Source: Tiliqua scincoides
Taxonomy: Eukaryota > Chordata > Lepidosauria > Squamata > Scincidae
Direction of reading: 5' to 3'
Length of the DNA: 64,000 nucleotides
Assembly: GCF_035046505.1 (NCBI RefSeq)
Contig: NC_089825.1
Location: forward strand, 4,165,063-4,229,062
A program made the translations under genes and the position numbers. This document shows, one piece after another, positions 32,326-41,000 of this stretch (position 1 is its first letter; each line of letters starts with the position of its first letter). The notes beneath the pieces are model-generated. The model was given only the letters and a program-made list of their open reading frames with translations, searched no databases and was not told the DNA's origin.

Positions 32326-32454
32326 GGAGCCCTCTGGCCAGCCAGGGATCGCAGGCCCCCCCCCCCCCCCCCGCTGGAGGACCCTTCAGAGAGAGCCCCC
32401 AGGTCCGTCACTCCTCTCCCGCGACAGGGTTCCTACGTCCCTGCACTCCCCCGG

Positions 32455-32473
32455 AACTACACCTCCCATGCAG
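32455..32473 (+). promoter_or_regulatory. ZNF143/SBS-like motif
   Basis: AACTACACCTCCCATGCAG matches ACTACAATTCCCAGMATGC in the ACTACA, TCCC and ATGC blocks. Confidence 0.6.
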
Positions 32474-32720
32474 CCCACCCCTCAAGGTGCACGGGGACTC
32501 AAGTTCCCATGAGGCGCCGCGGCCGTCGGCGCTCACCCACAAGTCCACGCGGCCTCCGCCCATATCTGCCTGAGTGTGCAAGCGCCGCGGGGGGTGTGTG
32601 CGCAGGAGGGGCGGGGATCGGCAGAGGGAGCGTTTCTGGTTCCTCCATCCGGGTCCCTCCTTTAAAAAAAAGCGTGGCAGGCAGGGGGTGGCCTCGCCTC
32701 TGCGCTGCGCGGCCGCCGTC

Positions 32721-32735
32721 TGACGTCAGCACGTG
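32721..32735. promoter_or_regulatory. CRE plus E-box
   Basis: TGACGTCA (full CREB/ATF site) is directly followed by CACGTG (USF/MYC-type E-box). Confidence 0.65.
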
Positions 32736-32807
32736 AGGTCACCGAGCTCGGCGATGATGCGTCGGTGACGCGAGCCTCGCGTCCGCCAGGGCCGGGACCG
32801 TCGCAGT

Positions 32808-32821
32808 GTTGCTATGGCAAC
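32808..32821. promoter_or_regulatory. RFX X-box
   Basis: GTTGCTATGGCAAC is a nearly perfect inverted repeat of the RFX half-site GTTGCC/GGCAAC. Symmetric X-boxes of this type mark promoters of ciliary and other RFX-controlled genes. Confidence 0.65.
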
Positions 32822-33147
32822 ACCGCCCGTCGGGTCAGAGGGTCAGCGCGCGGCCTGGTGAGCGTGGTGGGCACTGAGGGGGGAGGGCCGCGCGCCCGAC
32901 AGCCCCGCTCGCCCTCGGGGGGCCCGGCCTGGAGGTCCCCGGGTGCCGGGCCGGCCGGGGCGGGGGCTGCCGGTCGCTCTCCTGGGGCGCCCCTGGGGCT
33001 GGAGGGCAGGCGCCCTCGAGGAGGGGGGCGGGTGGGGCTGCCGGTGGCGCCTGCCCCGAGGGCGGCCTTGGCCGGCTCTCCTCTCCGGGGGGCTGCCATG
33101 GAGCCAGGCCTCTCGCAGGGGGGGCTGCGGCTGTGGAAGAGTCCAAG

Positions 33148-33447
33148 CCTATGCCTGTCTATTCAGAAGTAAGTCCCATTATAGTCAATGGGGTTTACTC
33201 CCAAGTAAGTATGGTGGGGATCGCACTGTTAGGCTGCAAGCCTATCCACGCTTTCCTGGAAGGAAGCCCCATTGACGAGAATGCAGGGAGGTGCGGTGGG
33301 TGGGGAGGCAGGTGAGGCAGAGCCTCCCCACTGGAGTCCTCTGAAAAGCACCGCCTCATATGGCTTTTTGGAGGACTCCGGTGGGGAGGCTCTGCCTCCC
33401 CACCCACTGCACCTCTTTGCTGTAATGGGCCTTCTGAGTAGACATGC
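33148..33447. repeat. Interspersed repeat of the 'AAGTCCCATT' kind, split by a fold-back insertion
   Basis: GTAAGTCCCATTATAGTCAA, GGGTTTACTCCCAAGTAAGT, CTTCTGAGTAGACATGCA and similar words mark a repeat abundant, in my memory, in lizard genomes. Its text breaks at GAGAATG (33283) and resumes at TAATGGG (33423), with the fold-back element 33291-33412 between. Related copies: within 36365-36415 and at 50015-50175. Confidence 0.6.
33291..33412. mobile_element. Compact fold-back element inserted in another repeat
   Basis: The arms GTGCGGTGGGTGGGGAGGC, GGCAGAGCCTCCCCACTGGA and GTCCTCTGAAAAGC are mirrored by GCTTTTTGGAGGACTCCGG, GGGGAGGCTCTGCCTCCCC and ACCCACTGCAC. It is about 120 bp. The left arm is about 9 bp longer (AGGTGAGGC insertion). 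The flanks share AATG. Confidence 0.82.
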
Positions 33448-33530
33448 ATATGGATGGGAGACCGCCTGGGGATACCGGGTGCTGTAAGCTTATACCATAG
33501 TCTTTCGAGAGTGAAGGTTGCCAACCAACA
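33448..33530 (+). mobile_element. 5S rRNA-derived SINE fragment with LINE tail
   Basis: GGATGGGAGACCGCCTGGGG followed by ATACCGGGTGCTGTAAGCTT is the 3' third of 5S rRNA (which reads GATGGGAGACCGCCTGGGAA and so on). It is fused to ATAGTCTTTCGAGAGTGAAG and GTTGCCAA, the terminal sequence of the LINE at 1414. The 5' two thirds of the 5S part are missing. Confidence 0.85.
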
Positions 33531-34717
33531 GGGGATTGGGCTGCGATTAGGGAGCAGAATTTGCAGTCTGCATGTTGTGCTGCAGGGATTGGCAGCTTTT
33601 CACCCATTTCTGCCTGGCCCACAGGTGCGCACATTTGGTCCCTGCTGCGCACCTGTAGCCTTGGGCAGAAATGGTTAAAAGCAAGAGTGACTCCTGCAGC
33701 CTTCTGTCTTGACTGAGATGTGATTGGGGCCATGAGTGTTGTCCAGCCCTGTAATGTGGTGAGGCAGGGAGCTGTCGAACAGCCAGGAGCAAAGACTTCA
33801 GGAGGCCTGCAGCCCTAACAAAATACTGCCCTTGCAGCTCTCTGGGGTGGAGCACAGACTCTGCAGAGATCAAAAAGAGATCTGTAGCCTCTGGGGATGA
33901 GTGCCTGTGGTATTTCTAGATCTGGTACTAAAATGGTTTATTTTCTCTTCATGGCTTGTGCTGGAGAAGGTTGCAGTGTGTCTAACTGGGGTGGGGTGTG
34001 GTTTTGGTGCTCTGTTGGTGGGGCTTGTGCTGTGAGGAGTGAAGCCTTTCATTCTTGTGTGGCGGTTTGTCCAGTTGATGTCTCTGGATCTGTAGCGCCA
34101 ACTCGGTCATCCTCTGAATTATGGTCGGTTGTTTCTTACCATGGCATGATTTTCGTCTTGACAGCAAAGAGTGTCAGGAAGTGATTAGCCAGAGGTCTTG
34201 CACTGCTGTTGGAAATAATTGCACCTATAGTTGGCAGACTTCCGATTCTGTGAACAGTATCACACTAAGAAGGGATAAGGTAGTTCCAGCACCAAAGCTT
34301 GAAAAAGAGCCTTTCCCAGCTGGAATATCTTTAGCTTATGTTGAATTTTGGTTTTGCATGGTTGCTTTTTCTTGCATGAATAGAGAGTTCAAGTCTATCC
34401 AAAGCTGGCTGGGTTCAGGTGTGCTTAAGGTTCTGGTTTCTCTCACTGTGAATGGAACCCATACTTTGTTGGAGAGATGGGAAATGAATTATGGGGTGGC
34501 AGCATCACTGAATTCCACCTTGGACTGGAGCTCCCCAGAGGCTGTAAAGAGCAGGTGTGCTGACCTTTCATGGGGGGGGGGGTAGTGGTGGTTGCAAGCT
34601 GATGGCTGCTTGCTCCTTCCCCCATGTGCTGAGCCTGGCTGTGATAGGAACAATGACTCCTTCTCTATTAGTTGAACTGCTTCTTTTGATAAGATGTTTA
34701 GAATCCACCCAGAGTTT
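33531..34717. other. Intron-like stretch, no feature recognised
   Basis: This lies between the CpG island and the KRAB exons of the middle zinc-finger gene. I see no exon or repeat that I can name. Confidence 0.4.
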
Positions 34718-34826
34718 CATAAGAACAGCCCTGCTGGATCAGGCTATAGGCCCATCTAGTCCAGCTTCCTGTATCTCACAGTGGCCCACCAGTTACCTCA
34801 GGGAGCACACAAGACAAGAGACCTCC
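34718..34826 (-). mobile_element. CR1 LINE 3' tail fragment
   Basis: CATAAGAACAGCCCTGCTGG, ATCAGGCTATAGGCCCATCT and AGTCCAGCTTCCTGTATCTC are the terminal CR1 phrases, read on plus as the reverse complement. Confidence 0.85.
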
Positions 34827-34935
34827 AGACTGAAGACTGGTGGAGGAGGAGGGAGGGTCATGCAATCCCTCGGTCATTGAATTCTGAGTCCTGATTAGGT
34901 CCATGTTGCTCAGTCAGCAGTCCCCTCACTCTACG

Positions 34936-35150
34936 CCGTGGTTTCCAAACTTACTGCAGTCATAGAGCCCTGTTGTGGCGGCTCCATTGCCTGGCTCTCC
35001 TGGGTGTCGCCATCTTGAATTGTGCAAGATCTCATGCAATTCAAGGTGGCAGCACCCAGGAGAACCAGTAAGAAAAGACTACTGGGGACAGCCTGTGGCA
35101 CACCTGTAAATTTGCCTTTTGGTGTCGTGGTGCATGGTTGGAAACCACTG
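34936..35150. mobile_element. hAT-type MITE
   Basis: The ends CCGTGGTTTCCAAAC and TGGTTGGAAACCACTG are inverted repeats. Inside is a palindrome (CTCCTGGGTGTCGCCATCTT against its complement near 35050). Possible 8-bp target copies ACTCTACG and CCCTACCC agree at five positions. Confidence 0.7.
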
Positions 35151-36233
35151 CCCTACCCCCTTTTGATCTCTGGACCAATGGGGATGTAGACAATGGAGCA
35201 GCAAGGTGCATCACCCTTGTGACAGTCCTGCCCAGAAGCAGAGGAGCTTCCCTAATGAAATACCAGTTTGTTTGTTTTGCATATTTATGTATTGCTGTTT
35301 GACCAAAAAAAGATCCCTGCCTTAAAAGTGCACACAGATTTTAAAAAGACACACCAGTAGCAGCCATTGCCACCCTTGGGAGGGTTTGTGTGCTGGGGTG
35401 AAAGAGGACAGTGGTTATCCCTTTGCCAAACACAAGTGAGCCACCCATTGGCCCGTTAGGGAACTGAAGTGGGACTAACATTTTGAGGTTTACAGTGAAG
35501 GGGGGGCTTTGCTGTTTTTTTTTTAATTTCTGATGTTTGTGAGGAGGACAGCTGGAGTGGAAGATGCCCCTCCATGGAACATCTGCAGCAATTGCTGAAG
35601 GGAAGAGGAGAGGTGTACTGGTAGCCATGGCCCTGACTGTTCAGTGTGGCTCCTACTTGGACTCTACAGCAACCTTGCAAATGGCTCCCCCCCCCCCCAA
35701 AGCAAGTAGTAAGCAGCTTGCCAGACTTGCTGCTTGTTACTCACTGGCAGGTAACTGTTTTGTGTTTGCAGGGTGGAGGAGCTGATAAATTTGACTAGCT
35801 TTGCTGTTGGGTCTTAAAATGTCAAGAGTCAAAGATGGAACAGTTCCTGCCATGGAGTGCTCTGTTCTGGTGGTTTCTTGAGTTGTTTGCTGCTCTTGGT
35901 GGAATGGCAGACTGAATGCATTTCACCTCTTGCCTTGAGGACAAACACTTGCCCTTGGGGCAGACTTGGATGTCCTTTCCTCATAGTTTCAGGTGAGCTG
36001 TGGCCTGGGAGGAGAGGGGGTGAGAGGCTGGAGACAATGGCCCTTTCTCTTTCTGCAAATGTTCCTTTGTTCTCTCTACTTGTATGGTTGCAGATCTGTT
36101 AGCAGAGACATGTGGAAATGCTAGTTCTGGTATACTTCTCAGCTGTCCAGTGTGTGGCATTTCTTGAGACACTACAGCCTTCTCAACCTAGCCCCCCTCA
36201 CAGGCTGAAAATATGCACTAGGGCAGTGGTTCT
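35151..36233. other. Intron-like stretch without recognised features
   Basis: No exon or named repeat is seen. Short C/T and T runs occur at 35513 and 35688. Confidence 0.35.
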
Positions 36234-36590
36234 GTCTAGGGCAGTGGCTCTCACACATTTAGCACCAGTACCCACTTTTTAGAATGAGAATCTGTCAGGA
36301 CCCACTGGAAGTGATGTCATGACCGGAAGTGACATAATCAAGCAGGAAACTTTATCATAATCCTAGGCTGCAATCCTACCCACACTTACCCAGGAGTAAG
36401 TCCCATTTACTAACATTGTTAAAAGAATATACATTGTAGCTTGTTAAAAGTACAGGTCTGTAACATTTTCCCAGATGCAGTCACATTCTAACATGTTAAA
36501 AAGAAAATATTGAATGGGGACCCACCTGAAATTGGCTCGCGACCCACCTAATGGGTCCTGACCCACAGTTTGAGAAATACTGGTCTAGGG
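36234..36590. mobile_element. hAT-type MITE with intact 8-bp target duplication
   Basis: The element 36242-36582 starts CAGTGGCTCTCACACATTT and ends ACAGTTTGAGAAATACTG. It is flanked on both sides by GTCTAGGG (36234-36241 and 36583-36590), the 8-bp duplication typical of hAT elements. It includes a segment (TAGGCTGCAATCCTACCCAC, GTAAGTCCCATTTACTAACA) of the repeat also seen at 33148 and 50015. Confidence 0.88.
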
Positions 36591-37983
36591 CAATGGACTT
36601 CCCCGTATCTGCTTCAGTGTTCTTTACTTTCAGTCATTTGTTCTCCTTAATCGCTATCCTTGGGCGGTGCTATCTAAGGTCATGCAAATATCAACATTCA
36701 GGATGCTGAATGGTGCTTCCAGGACCCCGTCCATGTTTTCACTATTGTGGAATCTACATGGCCCTGGAAAATGGCACTTGATCATGAAAGCTGGTGGTTA
36801 TAACAATAAGGAAACAACTGGCAGTGGGAAAGGTTTGAAAGACTGTTGTCCACACCACTGTCAGCTGAGCGAGAGAAGCTTCTTCAGATGCCAAAAAAGA
36901 CTCCACTCTTAAAAAGAATCGGGCTGCAGCCACAGGCCAAGGGCTGCATCTAGTCCAGCTTGCAAATTTGCAGGGGCTTGGGGAGCCCCGCGGAGGGCAT
37001 CGTGGGGCTCCCCACACCCCCCAAGAGGCAGGCGCCAGCTGAAGATAAGGTTAACCCCCTCAAGGTTAACCACTTCCAATCATCCCTGTCAGGGTACCTG
37101 CATGTCACGTTATAACCTTGCATGCTTATAGAATCCTGTAAAAGAAACATTTTCGTGGTAAGCACTTAAGCATTGTTAATGGGCATGGGGTGCTCCCCAA
37201 ACCCACTGATAGGGGTGATAATATGTATGTTAATAATATGCCCAGGCTGTACTTGTTGCAGCTTGTTCGATAGAACTTTAGAACAGTGAGTGAGCAGGTT
37301 TTCACAGAGATGAAATGAAATTGCAAAACATGCACTGAGAGCTGACAGTATGCAGGATCCTCACACTCTCCTTGCTTATTCTTTTTTCGGGATGGATACA
37401 GGGCTTTTCAGAAATTGCAGCAAAAATAAACTGGAAGAAGATGGGAACAATGGTCAGGCCCACCCAAAGAATCCTGTTTGCTTGTCGATTGATGATGCGA
37501 AACGTAGTCTTCCTGCCCTGGAGAATTGCACCAGGGGATGCTTAAAGGGGATGCTGCCCAGGTAGGATGGGAGCAGAAGAAACCTGTGCCATGGTCTGGT
37601 GTAGTCTTTGGCTGCTTGCTGCATTTCCTCACCTGCTTACTCTCTGCCCATGGGGGGTAGGGGACACCTCTTTGCAACTGAGCACAAGAGGTTGGTGAGA
37701 GTGGATGCCAAGGAAGTGGGTCTTGCCACAGAGAAGAGAAAAGACATGGCAGAATACGTGTCGCACTCTGTTTGAGGAACAGACCAGTCCATGAGGATTT
37801 GGTCTTGCTCTCATTCTGTCTTTGCTTTCGCTGCACTTGATCTTCCTTATAGTTGGTGCTGTGGAAGTTGGGGTTTTGTGGTACCCAACCCTTAGTGTAT
37901 AAAGGTTGGGCTCTGTGGTTTTAGCAAGTGGGTTGCTGTAAATCAGGCAGTGATAAGATGACTAGTCTGGCTTCTCACTGCAG
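36591..37983. other. Intron-like stretch before the decayed KRAB exon
   Basis: A palindrome GGGGAGCCCCGCGGAGGGC...GGGGCTCCCC lies at about 36980-37015, beside a CR1-like phrase (GCATCTAGTCCAGCTTGC). It is probably an unnamed repeat. No exon is seen. Confidence 0.4.
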
Positions 37984-38093
37984 GTGCCATTTGAGCCTCC
38001 TCCCAGTCTGCGTCTCCTGAAGGAGCTGCCAGAGAACCTGCAAGGAGTTGGTGGATGTGGTGATGGAGAACTACGAGCTGGTCACTTCCCTGG
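37984..38093 (+). pseudogene. Decayed KRAB-A exon (host gene)
   Basis: Acceptor CACTGCAG|GTGCC and donor CTGG|GTAAGG are intact, but the exon is 110 nt instead of 127, a loss of 17 nt that shifts the frame. The first codons read VPFE and, in the other frame, the end reads ELVDVVMENYELVTSLG. That second frame also has a TGA upstream (38018-38020). Only the part from the internal ATG (38063) can continue into the following KRAB-B exon. Confidence 0.8.
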
Positions 38094-41000
38094 GTAAGGC
38101 GTCATAAGCTTGGTTTGGCGGAGGTCCTTACCAGAAGAGGGGAGCCTATGAAAGGCTTTGTCTGCTGTTTGCCCTGGCTGTGCTCAAGAGGGGCATTCTC
38201 TGCCTGCCAGAAATATAGAATGAAGCTGGAGAAGGAACTGGAGGCTCTCCCTGTGTGGTATACTCCAGAAACTGTGGTGCCTGGCAACCTCTGCGCAATG
38301 GCTGCACTTTGCTGTGGAGTACTATGGTACATCATTTCCTTGCCCCTGGCAGGCAGGAACCCTTAGTGTTCTACACCAGTTGAAGCCACCATACTCCTCC
38401 CCCCGCTGCTGAATCTCACCCTGGGGCTTCAGAAGTGTGATTGAGGGTTGTTTGGACCTTGTGTATGCAGTGAGTGAGTCTGAGTTGCTCCAGTGTGGAC
38501 CCACCTGCCTGAGGAACTGGACTTAGCATAGATGATCTGCAGGCAAGAAGGCATTGAGCTTCTGCTCTCAACATGTGGAAATGCCCTTTTTAACAAAAGG
38601 GTGTGTGTGGCACATTCTTGTGCCAGTTAAGTAGCCAACTGCCAGTTCCCGAGAATGTTTTCCTTTTTCTGCTGGCCTTGAACCAACCACTGCAATGACC
38701 TGTTGTGCTTTCATGTCCAGGCTATCCGGTTCTCAAACCTGATCTCCTGTCTCGAATTGAGCGTGCTGGAGAGCAGAGCATTGGAGAGCAGCTGGACTCT
38801 GGCAGAGGGATTCCAGCAGATGCTTGCCCAGGTGAGAAATCGAGGGGGCCCTGCACCTGTCATTGCTGTTGTCATGTCCTTGGAGTTGGATACTTGTGGG
38901 ACTTTTGCTAGTCAGATTGCTGTACTCTTCCCCCCCCCCCCCCAGCCAAGTCTGGGGACTGCCTTGCTCAGTTCAGGAGTTGGAGGAAAGAATCTTCTCC
39001 TCCCTGGGGTTCTGTAGCCACCTCAAGAGTTTGAGTCATCTTTTGGTGGATCTGTTTGAGGGAGAAAACTGCATTTTATTATTAACAGTATTTATATACT
39101 GCTTTTCAACAAAAGTTCACCAAGCAGTTTACAGAGAAAAATCAAATAACTAATGGCTCCCTGTCCCAAAAGGGCTCACAATCTAAAAGATGCAAAATAC
39201 CAGCAGACAGCCACTAGAAAAGACACTGCTGGGGTGAGGAGAACCAGTTACTCTCCCCCTGCTAAATAAAAGAGGAGCACCCACTTGAAAAAGTGCCTCT
39301 TACCCAGTTAGCAAGGGTTTTTGCCCAAACTTCTGCCGAAAGCCTTTTGATCACTTTTGGATGCCTCATGTGTCTATTTAATTGGTTTGTACTCTACTGT
39401 TCTGCCCTTAAGGGAGAGCTTAAGGCAGCTCACAAAATATAAGTAGAGGTGTATTATTTATTTTACTCGGAAGTGAGCCTTTGTGTTCAGTAAGACTATC
39501 TTACTCACTGGAAACCAACACCTCTACATAAAAACAATAAATAGAAGAAACTTATAAAATGATACAATATAAAATTAACTCAGAATACCAGATTAAAGCA
39601 GAACACAGCACCAAAAACACTCTCAAGCACACCCAAAAATCACACAACAAAAGCAGCAGCGGCAGCAGCATAGAACGATCTGTAAGAGATGGAAATGCAA
39701 AGCTGTCAAATTGCAGCCAAAACCAAATAAAAGCAGCCTGCAGCAGCAGTAAAAACGGAAGCTCCAGCGAGACCCCATCACTCACCCTAGTTGCAATGAA
39801 ATGCTGCCTGGAGAAGAAAAGTTTCAACCCTTGCCAGAAAACCTGGGGGGGGGGGGGGGATGGATGTTAAATTTCACAAGATGGAGTTTGTAACTGTGAT
39901 GTCACCACAGAGAAGACCCTACCTCTGGTTGCCTGCCACCTAGTTTCCGTCAAGGGTGACACAGGGAGGGCCTTACTCCCTAGGACAGTCTGAATCTTCA
40001 TCCAGGTACCTTGGTTCTAACCTATAAAGGGCTTTTAATCTTTAAACGAGTGCTCTGGCAGCAAACAGGCAGCCAGTGTAGTTGCTGGAGTAGTCGTCCG
40101 ATATAATAAAACTACCAAGCCCTAGTGACCACATGGATTGCTGCATTCTGCATGACCTGCAGTTTCCAGACAGTCTTCAAGGGCAGCCCTACGTAGAACA
40201 TGCTGCAGTAATCAAGAAGAGATGTCACCAGGCTGCGGGCTGCTGTGGTAGGGTTCAAATGACTCCCTCCCCCTGCCCATCTTCAACTGCCACCTGGCAA
40301 TCCAGGAGCAGCTAAGAATGCAGGAGAACTCCTAAGCTATGTACCTGTTTCTGCACATGGAGTGTAACCCCAGAGGGAGTGCAAGGCAGAACACACCTGC
40401 CTTGTGGATTTCTAGATCAAGTGGACCTCTATTTTGTCTGGATTTAATTTCAGCTTGTTAACCCCATCCAGTTCCCAGCTGCCTGCCCAGCACTTGACAC
40501 TTCAGCTGAAAAGTTATGCGCTCCCTTGAAATAAATACATAGCATTGACCTTGAGTGAGCTTAATTGTAGGTTAGTATGTGCAGGGTGGCTGTGTACATT
40601 CCACTGCGATTGCTGTGCCCATTGCAGACTCGTGGTGGTGCCAGTGTTGACTACACGTTCCCTTCCCTCTAACTGCAGAGAAAATATACAGAAATTATTT
40701 GCAGATTGATGCATGTTTGACTTTGTTTGCCAACAGCAGAACTTTGTTTTTTCTCCTGGAATTGGGGAGCTGTGGGACATAGCGGTGGCACAAGGGCTTT
40801 TGTTCGGGGGATTTGTGTTATGTACAGAAGTCCTATGTTTAATAATTTTAATTTAATGCAGGTCTATATACCGCCTTTCTTGGTCTTTATTCAAGACTTT
40901 ATTCAAGGCAGTTTACATAGGCAGGCTATTTAAATCCCCGTAGGGATTTTTACAATTTAAAGAAGGTTCTATCTTTCAAGAACCACAACATTCAGATGTT

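Larger units (their letters stand above)
32420..33125 (+). promoter_or_regulatory. CpG island, promoter of the 38-45 kb zinc-finger gene
   Basis: GC-rich with dense CpG. It contains an SBS-like motif (32455-32473), a CRE (TGACGTCA, 32721-32728), an E-box (CACGTG, 32730-32735) and a symmetric X-box (32808-32821). A strong donor CGGCCTG|GTGAGC ends a first exon at 32857. The ATG inside the X-box at 32814 would give a short frame (MATPPVGSEGQRAA) in phase 2, so I treat this exon as 5' UTR. The promoter could be bidirectional. Confidence 0.75.

Noticed and set aside
32814-32857. MATPPVGSEGQRAA as the true N-terminus of the middle zinc-finger protein
   Set aside because: The exon ends in phase 2, and joining it to the next exon reads into a stop within the decayed KRAB-A exon; more likely 5' UTR or a uORF.
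33448-33495. A functional 5S rRNA gene
   Set aside because: Only the 3' third of 5S is present and it is fused to a LINE tail; the internal promoter is missing.
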